Source: Boseongicola sp. (GTDB taxonomy: Bacteria; Pseudomonadota; Alphaproteobacteria; Rhodobacterales; Rhodobacteraceae). From it: a stretch of DNA of 34,016 nt. The notes beneath the pieces were generated by a model that saw only the letters and a list, made by a program, of their open reading frames with translations, ran no database searches and was not told where the DNA came from. This document shows, piece after piece, positions 25,879 to 34,016 of the stretch (positions are counted from its first letter, which is position 1; each line of letters starts with the position of its first letter). A program made the position numbers and the translations under genes. The stretch is from positions 1 to 34,016 of the forward strand of contig JABDQU010000038.1 in the NCBI GenBank assembly GCA_013042105.1, in the 5' to 3' direction.

Positions 25879-28167
25879 TTACCCGCATTTTGAATGACCG
25901 CAGCTTGGGCAGGTCATGCATCCTTCGATCATCTGCATGCCGAACTGGCCGCAACTTGGGCAGGCCGGGCCGCGGGTCTCATTCAGGTTCACAACCTGCG
26001 CGCGCGGGTCTTCCTTCAGGCCCATGCCTTCACCTTCGATGAACCCGATGGACACGAGGTGACGCTCGATGACACTGCCGATGGCGGCAAGGATCGAGGG
26101 CACGTATTTGCCTTGCATCCATGCTCCGCCGCGGGGGTCGAACACGGCCTTGAGTTCCTCGACGACAAATGAGACGTCCCCACCCCGACGGAAGACGGCC
26201 GAAATCATGCGGGTCAGGGCGACGGTCCAGGCGAAGTGCTCCATATTCTTGGAATTTATAAATACTTCAAAGGGTTGGCGGCGTCCGCCATGGATGATGT
26301 CGTTGATTGTGATGTAGATCGCATGTTCACTGTCGGGCCATTTCAGCTTGTAGGTCGAGCCTTCCAGAGCCTGCGGGCGGTCCAGCGGTTCGGCGATATA
26401 GACGACATCGCCGTGCGGCGTTGCAGGGGTGTTGTCGTCCTTTGAAATCACTTCGGGGGCGCTTGGTTTTTCCTCTGAAACGCTCAGGACAGACCCGGTC
26501 ACGGCATTCGGGCGGTAGGTTGTGCAGCCTTTGCAGCCCGTCTCATAGGCCTGCAGATAAACGGTTTTGAAGGCTTCGAAATCGATGTCTTCCGGTACGT
26601 TGATGGTCTTGGAAATCGAACTGTCGATCCATTCCTGCGCCGCTGCCTGCATCTTGACGTGATCGGAGGGCGACAAGGTTTGCGCGTTAACGAAGTAGTC
26701 GGGCAATTCTGCATCCCCGAATTTATCGCGCCACATCTGAACGGCGTAATCGACGACTTCTTCTTCGGTGCGCGAACCGTCTTTTTGCAAGACCTTTCGG
26801 CTGTAGGCGTAGGCAAAAACGGGCTCAATCCCGCTGGAAACGTTGCCAGCATAAAGACTGATCGTGCCGGTTGGGGCGATCGAGGTTAACAAAGCGTTGC
26901 GAATGCCGTGTTCTCGAATTTCTGCGCGAACATCTTCGTCCATCGCCTGCATCGCGCCGCTTGCGAGGAATTTTTCGGCGTCAAAAAGCGGGAAAGCCCC
27001 TTTTTCTTTCGCAAGTTCCACCGACGCCAGATATGCGGCTCGGGCGATCTTTTTGAACCATTGGCCCGTCAGGCGCGCCGCTTCGTCAGAGCCATACCGC
27101 TGGCCCACCATCAAAAGCGCATCGGCGAGGCCCGTCACGCCAAGACCGATGCGGCGTTTGTTCAGAGCCTCCTGTCTTTGCGCCTCAAGCGGGAACCGCG
27201 AGGCATCTACCACGTTGTCCATCATGCGGACGGCGGTCGAAACCAATTCGTCAAGCGCCGTTTCACTAAGATGCGCGTTTTCGCTGAAAGGTTCGTTAAC
27301 GAGCCGCGCGAGGTTAACCGAGCCAAGAAGGCACGCGCCATAGGGCGGCAAAGGTTGCTCGCCACATGGGTTTGTGGCCGAGATTGTCTCACAGTAATTC
27401 AGGTTGTTCATCGCGTTGATGCGGTCGATGAAGATCACGCCGGGTTCGGCGTAATCATATGTCGAGCGCATGATCGTGTTCCACAAATCGCGCGCGTTGA
27501 CGGTTTTGTAAACCGTTCCCTCAAAAGACAATTCCCAGGGGGTATCCGCCTTGACGGCAGCCATGAACGCGTCAGTGACCAGCACCGAGACGTTGAAGTT
27601 GCGCAGGCGGGCGGGGTCGGATTTGGCTGTAATGAAGTCTTCGATATCTGGGTGGTCGCAGCGCATCGTGGCCATCATCGCACCGCGCCGGGATCCGGCG
27701 GACATGATGGTGCGGCACATCGCGTCCCAGACGTCCATAAAGCTTAACGGACCCGAAGCGTCCGCAGCGACGCCTTTGACGTCTGCACCTTTGGGACGAA
27801 TCGTTGAGAAATCGTAGCCGATCCCCCCACCCTGCTGCATCGTGAGCGCCGCCTCTTTCAACATATCAAAGATTCCGCCCATGCTGTCGGGGATCGTTCC
27901 CATGACAAAGCAGTTGAACAAAGTGACCGAGCGCGCGGTTCCAGCGCCGGCGGTGATGCGGCCAGCGGGCAGGTATTTGAAGTCGGAAAGCGCGGAGTAA
28001 AAGACGTTTTCCCAATACTTTGCGTCGCTCTCAACTGAGGCAAGAGATCGCGCGATACGCCGCCATGTATCTTCCACGGACGCGTCAATGGGCGTTCCAT
28101 CCGCCTCTTTAACGCGGTATTTCATATCCCAAATTTGCTCGGCGATTGGGGCTGCGAAGCTGGTCAT
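25879..28167 (-). CDS. nrdJ: Adenosylcobalamin-dependent ribonucleoside-diphosphate reductase (class II)
   Basis: Class II ribonucleotide reductase makes deoxynucleotides using coenzyme B12 in place of an oxygen-dependent iron subunit. The 762-residue chain has the active site ATNPCGEQPLPPYGACLLG: the radical cysteine Cys268 with Asn266 and Glu270, and a second redox cysteine 11 residues later (Cys279); Cys86 in TLFNCFVMG is the likely disulfide partner. A TSCPD-type domain follows (about 600-710), and the C-terminus carries CPSCG and CPSCGHSKCG cysteine pairs, the usual swinging-arm reductant site. The start at 28167 opens the conserved N-terminus. The upstream gap has a candidate NrdR-like box but no recognisable cobalamin riboswitch. 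Confidence 0.95.
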   Translation of the reverse strand: MTSFAAPIAEQIWDMKYRVKEADGTPIDASVEDTWRRIARSLASVESDAKYWENVFYSALSDFKYLPAGRITAGAGTARSVTLFNCFVMGTIPDSMGGIFDMLKEAALTMQQGGGIGYDFSTIRPKGADVKGVAADASGPLSFMDVWDAMCRTIMSAGSRRGAMMATMRCDHPDIEDFITAKSDPARLRNFNVSVLVTDAFMAAVKADTPWELSFEGTVYKTVNARDLWNTIMRSTYDYAEPGVIFIDRINAMNNLNYCETISATNPCGEQPLPPYGACLLGSVNLARLVNEPFSENAHLSETALDELVSTAVRMMDNVVDASRFPLEAQRQEALNKRRIGLGVTGLADALLMVGQRYGSDEAARLTGQWFKKIARAAYLASVELAKEKGAFPLFDAEKFLASGAMQAMDEDVRAEIREHGIRNALLTSIAPTGTISLYAGNVSSGIEPVFAYAYSRKVLQKDGSRTEEEVVDYAVQMWRDKFGDAELPDYFVNAQTLSPSDHVKMQAAAQEWIDSSISKTINVPEDIDFEAFKTVYLQAYETGCKGCTTYRPNAVTGSVLSVSEEKPSAPEVISKDDNTPATPHGDVVYIAEPLDRPQALEGSTYKLKWPDSEHAIYITINDIIHGGRRQPFEVFINSKNMEHFAWTVALTRMISAVFRRGGDVSFVVEELKAVFDPRGGAWMQGKYVPSILAAIGSVIERHLVSIGFIEGEGMGLKEDPRAQVVNLNETRGPACPSCGQFGMQMIEGCMTCPSCGHSKCG

Positions 28168-28194
28168 GGCGAATCCTCTGGTGAGAGAGATAAG

Positions 28195-28210
28195 CTACTA
28201 CATGTTGATG
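28195..28210. promoter_or_regulatory. Candidate NrdR-type box upstream of nrdJ
   Basis: CTACTACATGTTGATG is a near-palindrome resembling the NrdR consensus (CWACAATATATTGTRG type) at about 12 of 16 positions, 28 bases before the nrdJ start. NrdR represses ribonucleotide reductase genes in many bacteria and normally binds two boxes; a clear second box about 31 bases away was not found (28226-28245 is only a weak palindrome). Confidence 0.35.
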
Positions 28211-28258
28211 CTGCGCTTCAATGAGTTAGATTATCATGTGTGATCTGGGGAAGAATCT

Positions 28259-28687
28259 GTGGATAAGTCGCTACATCTTATTAAGCTTTGCGTCGGTGCG
28301 ACGAAGGTTGAGGACTTGCTGGAATGGCAGGCGAGTGCGCGGGCGAAGGGAGCGGACGGATTGCCGCGGCATGTGACGCGGATGTGGCCCAAGCGGGCGG
28401 ATGAGATCTTGGATGGGGGCTCAATTTATTGGGTTTTCAAAGGACTTGTTCTGGCACGTCAGCGGATCGTTCGGTTTGATGAATATGACCGAGGCGATGG
28501 GATAAGACGCTGCGCAATCGTAATGGATCCAATTGTTTACCGGACAGAGACCGTTCCAAAGCGCGCCTTCCAAGGGTGGCGATATCTACCGGAAAACGAT
28601 GCGCCGCGCGATCTTTCCCTGGACCGCGCGAACGAGGATTTACCGCCGAAATTGATGGCTGCTCTGGCCGATATCGGGGTCCGTTAG
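28259..28687 (+). CDS. DUF1489 family protein
   Basis: A 142-residue cytoplasmic protein of the DUF1489 family, common in alphaproteobacteria and without known function. Recognisable parts are the N-terminal LHLIKLCVGA, TRMWPKRADEIL, GSIYWVFKG and the late KRAFQGWRYL. The start is a GTG (28259-28261) with a GGGGA ribosome binding site about eight bases upstream; no ATG fits. It is divergent from nrdJ across a 91-base gap and convergent with hisG. The second copy of the triple ACGTCGGT repeat starts 11 bases after its stop codon, in the same direction of reading. Confidence 0.86.
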   Translation: MDKSLHLIKLCVGATKVEDLLEWQASARAKGADGLPRHVTRMWPKRADEILDGGSIYWVFKGLVLARQRIVRFDEYDRGDGIRRCAIVMDPIVYRTETVPKRAFQGWRYLPENDAPRDLSLDRANEDLPPKLMAALADIGVR

Positions 28688-28697
28688 GGCGAATTTG

Positions 28698-28740
28698 GCG
28701 ACGTCGGTACAACGTCGGTATTACGTCGGTGCGACCGTTC
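28698..28740 (+). repeat. Triple ACGTCGGT direct repeat, copy 2 (11-base spacing)
   Basis: ACGTCGGT stands at 28701-28708, 28712-28719 and 28723-28730. The 43-base block matches the reverse complement of 1843-1885 at 39 positions; three of the four mismatches fall in the three-base spacers, so the octamers and both flanks (GCG before, GTTC after) are what is conserved. It sits between the convergent DUF1489 and hisG genes, where no protein-coding promoter would be expected. Confidence 0.8.
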
Positions 28741-28779
28741 GCAGCGTTAAGAATTCAGCGATTTTCGCGTGGATTTAAG

Positions 28780-29469
28780 CTAAATTGCGAGTTTTACGCG
28801 AAGGTCGCTCAAGAAGCCTTTATCTTTATTCGATAATTCGGCTGTGAGGGACTGAAACAGCGTCGCCTGACTTTTGTGCATGACATCGCCAATCACCTTG
28901 AGGTGGTTGGCGTCCAGAGTGGCGCCGGTGGAGGTGATGTCGGCGATGGCCTCGGCGGTCAGATTGGCGACGGTTCCTTCGGTCGCGCCCTGACTGTCGA
29001 CAAGCTGATAGCTGGCGACACCGGCGGCTTTCAGGTGCGCGCGCACGAGGCGGTGGTACTTGGTGGCAATGCGCAGACGGAAACCGTGCGTGCGCCGGAA
29101 GGCGTCGGCGACGGCGTCAAGGTCGGCGAGGTCGCGCACGTCGGTCCAGGTTTTCGGCACGGCAAGGATAAGGTCGGCGTGGCCAAAGCCCAGCGGCGCG
29201 AGAGGGGCTATTTTTGTCTCCCAGCGGGCGATTTTTTCCTGCACCACGTCCGAGCCGGTGACGCCGAGATGGATACGACCGGCGGCGAGTTCACGCGGGA
29301 TTTCTCCGGCGGACAGCAGGACAAGTTCGACGCCGTCTACGCCGTCGACGCGCCCGGCGTATTCGCGGTCGGTGCCGGTGCGCGTAATGGTGACGCCGCG
29401 CGCGCCGAACCAGTCGAAGGTGTCGGCCATGAGGCGGCCCTTGGAGGGGATGCCGAGTTTGATCGTCAT
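28780..29469 (-). CDS. hisG: ATP phosphoribosyltransferase, short-form catalytic subunit
   Basis: HisG condenses ATP with PRPP in the first step of histidine synthesis. The 229-residue protein is the short form, which lacks the C-terminal regulatory domain and needs HisZ. Family segments are the N-terminal IKLGIPSKGRL, VTGSDVVQE (about 88-96), the PRPP-loop-like region near IADITSTGATLDANHL (about 175-190) and an early stop after DLRVKLAI. It overlaps hisZ by four bases (29466-29469), matching the hetero-octameric HisG-HisZ complex. Feedback by histidine is expected to act through HisZ. Confidence 0.95.
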   Translation of the reverse strand: MTIKLGIPSKGRLMADTFDWFGARGVTITRTGTDREYAGRVDGVDGVELVLLSAGEIPRELAAGRIHLGVTGSDVVQEKIARWETKIAPLAPLGFGHADLILAVPKTWTDVRDLADLDAVADAFRRTHGFRLRIATKYHRLVRAHLKAAGVASYQLVDSQGATEGTVANLTAEAIADITSTGATLDANHLKVIGDVMHKSQATLFQSLTAELSNKDKGFLSDLRVKLAI

Positions 29470-30527
29470 GACGCCGCCTTCAATGCGAGCGCCGCGTCGG
29501 GGCGGATGACGCCGCCAACAGCAGGGATACTGCGGCCGCCGGACAGGGTCGCTGTGAGCAGATCGTAGCGGCCTCCGGTCGCGACGGTCGGAACGCCCGC
29601 GGCGGAGAAGCCGAAGACGAAGCCCGTGTAGTATTCGAGCGCGGTGAGGCCGTAGCTGGCTTCGAACCTTAGTGCGGCCGGGTCGATGTTTTTTTCGGCA
29701 AGCGCGTCGAGGCGTGCTTCGACGCCCCGTGCGGCGTCAACGATATCTTCATCTCCGCCTGCGATGTCTTTGATGTCGTCGACAGCGGCAGGCGCGGTGG
29801 AGCGGATCGCCATCAGCGCCATCAAACGGTCGACTTCGACGGACTTCAACGGGGGCGTTTCGGCCTCCTCGGCAAGGAGGGCAAGACGTGTTTCGATTTC
29901 TATCGGACTTCTGAGGCCGACGTGTGGGATGTGCAGATCAGCGGGCGCAGGCACGGGCGGTGCCGGGCGTGAGAACCTGTCGAGCAGGGCCTTGAAGCGT
30001 GTCGGACGCCAGAGATGGCGGAGCAGTGCATCCTTGCGACGGCGGGGTGTGTCGAGGCCAAGGATCGCAGTGGTCAACACGTTGAAGTCGCCAATTGTGC
30101 CGGTGACTGGCAGGCCCGCGAGGGCCTCGGCGATTGTCGCGAAGACCTCGGCGTCGGCGCTGATCTCGGCGTCGGGTCCGGGGGCGTGGCCAATGATCTC
30201 GAAGCCGACCTGCATGTATTCGGTTGGTCGGGTGTCGTCGTCTTCCTGACGGCGGAAGATCTCACCAGCGTAGGTATAGCGGGTTTCGGCGCGAGTGGCG
30301 TCGATGTGGGCCTGAACCAGAGGGACGGTGAAGTCGGGGCGCAGCATCATTTCGCCACGAAGCGGGTCCTGAGTTACGAAAGCGCGGGCGCGGATTTCCT
30401 CGCCGTAGAGGTTCAGAAGTGCGCCTGCGGGTTGCAGGATTTGCGGTTCGAAGGTTTCGGCACCGCGGGCTTCAAAGGCGGCGCGCAAGCGGTTGGCTTC
30501 GGCGCGGATGTCGGATTTGACGGTCAT
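29466..30527 (-). CDS. hisZ: ATP phosphoribosyltransferase regulatory subunit
   Basis: HisZ is a catalytically dead paralogue of histidyl-tRNA synthetase that activates short HisG and carries histidine feedback. The 353-residue protein shows the synthetase-like core: [15 protein letters not shown] (about 61-75), YAGEIFRRQ in place of motif 2, and [12 protein letters not shown] near the end, but lacks the tRNA anticodon-binding domain of HisS, ending soon after the catalytic-like core. It overlaps hisG and hisS by four bases each. The neighbouring hisS, its parent family, makes the assignment easy to separate by length. Confidence 0.94.
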   Translation of the reverse strand: MTVKSDIRAEANRLRAAFEARGAETFEPQILQPAGALLNLYGEEIRARAFVTQDPLRGEMMLRPDFTVPLVQAHIDATRAETRYTYAGEIFRRQEDDDTRPTEYMQVGFEIIGHAPGPDAEISADAEVFATIAEALAGLPVTGTIGDFNVLTTAILGLDTPRRRKDALLRHLWRPTRFKALLDRFSRPAPPVPAPADLHIPHVGLRSPIEIETRLALLAEEAETPPLKSVEVDRLMALMAIRSTAPAAVDDIKDIAGGDEDIVDAARGVEARLDALAEKNIDPAALRFEASYGLTALEYYTGFVFGFSAAGVPTVATGGRYDLLTATLSGGRSIPAVGGVIRPDAALALKAAS

Positions 30528-32014
30528 GACCGATCAAGGATGGCGCGGACACGGGCGACCATATCGGCGCGGTCACATTCGAATTGCGCAGGCTGGTCTT
30601 TCCATTCCTCGTGGGTCGCGGTTTCGGCGATCTTGGCCCCGAGGACGAGGTCTTTGACTTGGACAACGCCCCGCTCGGCTTCGTCGGAGCCCTGGATGAT
30701 GGCGACGGGGGAGTTGCGCTTGTCGGCGTATTTCAACTGGTTGCCGAAGTTCTTGGGGTTGCCGAGGTAGACTTCGGCGCGGATGCCAGCGGCGCGCAAA
30801 TCGGCGGCCATTTTCTGGTAGTCGGCCATGCGGTCGCGGTCCATGACGGTGACGACGACGGGTCCGGTTGTGTCGGTTTGGTTCGCGCCTTTCATGCGCA
30901 GGGCGGCGAGAAGGCGATCGACACCGATGGAGATGCCTGTGGCGGGGACGGCTTGGCCAGTGAAGCGTTTGACGAGGTCGTCGTAGCGGCCTCCGCCAGC
31001 GACGGAGCCGAATTGGCGGGGGCGGCCTTTTTCGTCTTTGATTTCGAAGGTGAGTTCGGCCTCAAAGACGGGGCCGGTGTAGTAGCCGAGGCCGCGCACG
31101 ACGGAGGGGTCGATGACGATGCGGTCGGGGCCGTAGCCGGCGGCTGACATGAGGTCAGCAATCTGGGCGAGTTCGGCGACGCCTTCAGTGCCGGTCGGGT
31201 TGTCGCCGACAAGCTTTGTCAGATTTTTCAGAGTGGTCGCGTTGTCGGTGCCGGTGGCGGACATGAAGCCCATGATAGTTTCGGCTTGGGCATCTTTGAG
31301 GCCAGCGCCATCCGTGAAATCGCCACTGTCATCTTTGCGCCCTGCCCCTAGAAGCGCGCGCACGCCGTCTGCGCCGAGGCGATCCAGCTTATCGATGGCG
31401 CGCAGGACAATCCCGCGTTCGCGCGTGGCGTCTTCGGGGAGGCCTGCGACTTCGAGCACGCCGTTCAGGACTTTGCGGTTGTTGATACGGATGACGTAGT
31501 CGCCACGCTCGATGCCAACGGCTTCGAGGGCGTCGGCGAGCATCATGCAGATCTCGGCGTCGGCGGCGACGCTTGCGGTGCCGACGGTGTCTGCATCGCA
31601 CTGATAAAACTGGCGAAAGCGCCCGGGGCCGGGCTTTTCGTTGCGCCAGACAGGGCCCATCGCGTAGCGGCGATAGGGGGTCGGCAGGTCGTTGCGGTGC
31701 TGGGCGAAGACGCGGGCCAAGGGGGCCGTGAGGTCGTAGCGCAGGGCAAGCCAGTCGCCGGGCTTGTCACTGTCGGCTTCTTCCTGCCAAGCGAAGACGC
31801 CTTCGTTGGGGCGGTCAACGTCCGGAAGGAATTTACCGAGCGCTTCGACGGTTTCCACGGCGGCGCTTTCCAGCGGGTCAAAGCCATGGGCGTGGTAGAC
31901 CCGTGCGATGGCATCAAGCATCGCCTGACGTTCGGTCACGTCTGCGCCGAAGTAGTCGCGGAAGCCTTTGGGCGTTTCGGCCTTTGGGCGGGGGGTCTTT
32001 TTGATCTTTGCCAT
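30524..32014 (-). CDS. hisS: Histidyl-tRNA synthetase (alphaproteobacterial type)
   Basis: HisRS attaches histidine to tRNA-His. The 496-residue chain has the class II core: [10 protein letters not shown] (about 17-26), [12 protein letters not shown] (91-102), motif 2 [18 protein letters not shown] (about 121-138), [14 protein letters not shown] and motif 3 [13 protein letters not shown], then an anticodon-binding domain at the C-terminus. Two changes from the usual bacterial form stand out: [12 protein letters not shown] in motif 2 and GLGYYTGP in place of LDYYTRT. These fit the divergent HisRS of alphaproteobacteria, whose tRNA-His lacks the extra G-1 base. The start at 32014 (MAKIKK) is preferred; the open frame upstream to 32284 has no family similarity and overlaps slyX. 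Confidence 0.93.
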   Translation of the reverse strand: MAKIKKTPRPKAETPKGFRDYFGADVTERQAMLDAIARVYHAHGFDPLESAAVETVEALGKFLPDVDRPNEGVFAWQEEADSDKPGDWLALRYDLTAPLARVFAQHRNDLPTPYRRYAMGPVWRNEKPGPGRFRQFYQCDADTVGTASVAADAEICMMLADALEAVGIERGDYVIRINNRKVLNGVLEVAGLPEDATRERGIVLRAIDKLDRLGADGVRALLGAGRKDDSGDFTDGAGLKDAQAETIMGFMSATGTDNATTLKNLTKLVGDNPTGTEGVAELAQIADLMSAAGYGPDRIVIDPSVVRGLGYYTGPVFEAELTFEIKDEKGRPRQFGSVAGGGRYDDLVKRFTGQAVPATGISIGVDRLLAALRMKGANQTDTTGPVVVTVMDRDRMADYQKMAADLRAAGIRAEVYLGNPKNFGNQLKYADKRNSPVAIIQGSDEAERGVVQVKDLVLGAKIAETATHEEWKDQPAQFECDRADMVARVRAILDRS

Positions 32015-32092
32015 GGTATTTTCGGCGTCCGGCCTTATGCAATGTCGCGCGGGGTTTAGCCCGTGGTCGGTTGCGGGGCAAGGAGGACGGCG

Positions 32093-32290
32093 ATGAGTGT
32101 GGAGATTGAGGAACGGTTGGCGCATCTGGAGCGCGTTGTGGACGATCTGAACGATGTGGTGGCGCGGCAGGCCGAAGAGATCGCGGTGCTGACGCGGCGG
32201 GTGGCGATGTTGATGGAGCGGGAAGCAATGCGCGAGGCGGATGGCTCGGGCGGGGTCGTGATCGGGAATGAACGGCCGCCGCATTATTGA
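32093..32290 (+). CDS. slyX: SlyX family protein
   Basis: A 65-residue coiled-coil protein of the SlyX family: heptad-like leucines and valines in [21 protein letters not shown] (cited by its ends, EERLAHL...VVARQ), then [10 protein letters not shown] and a short hydrophilic tail ending ERPPHY. SlyX has no firmly known function. An AGGAGG ribosome binding site lies six bases before the ATG, so the start is clear. It is divergent from hisS across a 78-base gap, which must hold the promoters of both. Confidence 0.85.
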   Translation: MSVEIEERLAHLERVVDDLNDVVARQAEEIAVLTRRVAMLMEREAMREADGSGGVVIGNERPPHY

Positions 32291-32393
32291 GGGCTTGGGG
32301 AATTGTTCGGTTGCGCGCTGGCAGTGTTGAGCATTGCGGGATGTATGGCCCTGATGTCTGTGGTTAGTTTCCTTTGGAAAGAGGAGACCAGCA

Positions 32394-32882
32394 TTGACCT
32401 ACAAGGTACCAGACGAGACCCGCGTTGGGCATATTCATCTAAAAGTCAGCGATCTTGAGCGCTCGATTGCGTTTTACCGGGATGTGCTCGGGTTTGAGGT
32501 GAAGCTTCGGTATGGCGAGCAGGCCGCGTTTATGGCGGCCGGGGCGTATCATCACCATATCGGGTTGAATACGTGGCATAGCGCGGGTGGTGCGCCTGTG
32601 AAAAAGGCGGCAACTGGCATGTATCACGTGGCCTTTGTTTATCCAGATCGCGCGGCTTTGGGGCGTGCGGTGGGGGAAGTGCGTGCGGCGGGCGTGGATA
32701 TCTATGGGGCGGCGGATCACGGTGTGTCAGAGGCTGTGTATTTCGATGATCCTGACGGAAACGGGATTGAGCTTTACTGGGATCGCGCTGCAAAAATGTG
32801 GGAGACGACCGACGAGGGGATGATCAAGATGATCAATGCGCCTTTGGATGTGGATGCCCTGATAGCCGATGGACAGGCCTGA
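32394..32882 (+). CDS. VOC superfamily protein (catechol 2,3-dioxygenase/glyoxalase-like)
   Basis: A 162-residue member of the vicinal-oxygen-chelate superfamily. It has two beta-alpha-beta-beta-beta modules with probable metal ligands His13 or His15 ([11 protein letters not shown]), His78 (MYHVAFVYP) and Glu126 (NGIELYWD). The pattern resembles CatE-like extradiol dioxygenases, but the reaction cannot be assigned. The start is a TTG at 32394-32396 with a GAGGAG ribosome binding site seven bases upstream and the conserved region beginning at once; no ATG lies nearby. A weak TTTTTGG/CCAAAAA hairpin follows (32895-32917). Confidence 0.83.
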   Translation: MTYKVPDETRVGHIHLKVSDLERSIAFYRDVLGFEVKLRYGEQAAFMAAGAYHHHIGLNTWHSAGGAPVKKAATGMYHVAFVYPDRAALGRAVGEVRAAGVDIYGAADHGVSEAVYFDDPDGNGIELYWDRAAKMWETTDEGMIKMINAPLDVDALIADGQA

Positions 32883-32998
32883 CGAGGGGGCCGTTTTTGG
32901 ATATTTTTGCCAAAAAGAAAGAGGTGTTTGGCGGCTTTGGGTTTCGCTGGACGTGAGGCATGTCCCGGCCTAGGGTCTGCTGTCGAAGGGGGATGGCA

Positions 32999-33865
32999 AT
33001 GGCGGTTGGCAGCAATATTCGAACCTATGCGGACGGCGTCTGGCATGATGGCGATGTGGCGATCATGCGGGCGGCGGATCATGGGGCGTGGCTTGGCTCG
33101 ACGGTGTTTGACGGGGCGCGGTTTTTTGACGGGGTGTGCCCGGATTTGGAGGCGCACTGTGAGCGAGTGAACCGCTCGGCTGAGGCGCTGATGCTGACGC
33201 CGACGGTGTCGACCGGCGATATGGTTGAGATTGTGCGGGAGGGTCTGGCGTCGTTCGGTCGGGAGAGTGCTGTCTATATCCGGCCGATGTATTGGGGCAT
33301 TGACGGGGACCCGACGGCGATTGTTCCGAGCCCGGAGGCGACGGGGTTTGCGGTTTGTCTGGAAGAGATTGGCATGGCGCCACCTGAGACGTCGGCGCGT
33401 TTGACGCGGACGCAGTTTCGCCGGCCAGTTCTGGAAGACGCGGTGGTGAATGCGAAGGCCGGGTGTCTTTATCCCAACAATGCGCGGATGCTGGTCGAGG
33501 CGCGGCGGCGCGGGTTTGACAATGCTTTGGTGGCGGATGCCATGGGCAACGTGGCCGAAACCGCGACGGCGAATATTTTCATGGTGAAGGATGGTGAGAT
33601 TTACACGCCGATCCCGAATGGAACGTTTTTGGCGGGGATCACGCGGGCGCGGCATATGGTTAATCTGGCGAAAGATGGCAGTCCTGTGCGGGAAGCGGTT
33701 TTGTCGTTTTCGGATTTCGAAGATGCGGATGAGGTTTTCATGACCGGGAACATGTCGAAGATCACGCCTGTGACGGAGTTTGACGGGACCCATTATCAGA
33801 TCGGTCCGGTGACGCGGCGGGCGCGGGAAATGTATTGGGACTGGGCTTTGTCGGAGGGCAATTGA
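32999..33865 (+). CDS. Class IV PLP aminotransferase (branched-chain amino acid aminotransferase-like)
   Basis: A 288-residue fold-type IV aminotransferase. Recognisable parts are the N-terminal GSTVFDGARFF, the PLP-binding Lys153 in VNAKAGCLYPNN, Glu187 in GNVAETATANIF, and NGTFLAGITR, as in BCAT and D-amino-acid aminotransferase. Branched-chain specificity is the usual annotation for this sub-family in Rhodobacterales, but the sequence alone does not exclude another amino donor. The start at 32999 has AAGGGGG six bases upstream; the ATG at 32993 lies too close to it. Its stop overlaps the next gene's ATG by one base (TGATG), coupling it to an ornithine-cyclodeaminase-like product. Confidence 0.82.
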   Translation: MAVGSNIRTYADGVWHDGDVAIMRAADHGAWLGSTVFDGARFFDGVCPDLEAHCERVNRSAEALMLTPTVSTGDMVEIVREGLASFGRESAVYIRPMYWGIDGDPTAIVPSPEATGFAVCLEEIGMAPPETSARLTRTQFRRPVLEDAVVNAKAGCLYPNNARMLVEARRRGFDNALVADAMGNVAETATANIFMVKDGEIYTPIPNGTFLAGITRARHMVNLAKDGSPVREAVLSFSDFEDADEVFMTGNMSKITPVTEFDGTHYQIGPVTRRAREMYWDWALSEGN

Positions 33866-34016
33866 TGCATTTGGGACCGGATCATCTTTATTTGCCGGAT
33901 ACGGCGCTGGACGCGTTGGACATCTCGCCGAGCGACATTGCCGATGCGATTGAGGCCGCGCTGGTCGAGAAGGCTGCGGGGCGACTTCAGACCTCGCCCA
34001 AGTCTGCGATATTGCC
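33865..34016 (+). CDS. Ornithine cyclodeaminase/mu-crystallin family protein (partial, cut by window end)
   Basis: Only the first 50 codons are present. The segment SPSDIADAIEAALVEKAAG followed by RLQTSPKSAI fits the N-terminus of the ornithine cyclodeaminase/mu-crystallin family (NAD-dependent lyase or imine reductase). The ATG overlaps the aminotransferase stop codon. The catalytic part and nucleotide-binding domain lie outside the window, so the specific enzyme cannot be stated. Confidence 0.6.
   Translation, partial: MHLGPDHLYLPDTALDALDISPSDIADAIEAALVEKAAGRLQTSPKSAIL

Noticed and set aside
28868-29568. Plus-strand frame of about 230 codons opposite hisG and hisZ
   Set aside because: Gly/Val/Asp-rich antisense reading of two well-identified histidine genes; shadow frame.
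32015-32284. N-terminal extension of hisS
   Set aside because: The extra 90 residues are Arg/His/Pro-rich, unlike HisRS, and overlap the well-supported slyX gene on the other strand.
1-34016. CRISPR arrays, tRNA, rRNA and insertion sequences
   Set aside because: No regularly spaced repeat-spacer pattern, no tRNA T-loop or cloverleaf signature, and no transposase or terminal inverted repeats were found on either strand by reading.

Overview
The window is a piece of an alphaproteobacterial chromosome, most likely Rhodobacterales (Roseobacter group). The evidence is gene content and order seen directly: a phosphatidylcholine synthase, the DUF484-xerC pair, a hisS-hisZ-hisG cluster with the short HisG form, a histidyl-tRNA synthetase of the divergent alphaproteobacterial type, a DUF1489 gene, an adenosylcobalamin-dependent ribonucleotide reductase, high GC and tightly overlapping genes. 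No IS element, prophage, CRISPR array, rRNA or tRNA was recognised.

Region 1 (1-13157) is mostly housekeeping: msrA (cut by the window start), an MFS permease and priA on the minus strand; a small transaldolase/FSA gene, a Do-like periplasmic protease and a PPK2 polyphosphate kinase on plus; pcs, xerC, a DUF484 gene and nadK on minus; then glyA and an alpha/beta hydrolase on plus.

Region 2 (13158-14645) is sparse. It holds two short minus-strand genes for small membrane proteins with strong ribosome binding sites, then about 830 bases with no gene that can be supported.

Region 3 (14646-25857) is the accessory highlight: a divergent AraC-type regulator facing a seven-gene plus-strand operon that encodes a PhyH-type dioxygenase, an MBL-fold protein with an altered metal site, a complete oligopeptide-family ABC importer (binding protein, two permeases, fused double ATPase) and a GH38 alpha-mannosidase. 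The simplest reading is a regulated uptake-and-cleavage system for a soluble alpha-mannoside or related glycoside, with the first two enzymes modifying the aglycone or a derivative. The substrate is unknown.

Region 4 (25858-34016) returns to core metabolism: nrdJ (minus), DUF1489 (plus), hisG-hisZ-hisS (minus), slyX, a VOC-family protein, a class IV aminotransferase and the start of an ornithine-cyclodeaminase-like gene (all plus).

Across regions, a 43-base block with three copies of ACGTCGGT spaced 11 bases apart occurs twice, both times between genes (1843-1885 on minus, 28698-28740 on plus), 39 of 43 bases identical. It is not explained by any gene.
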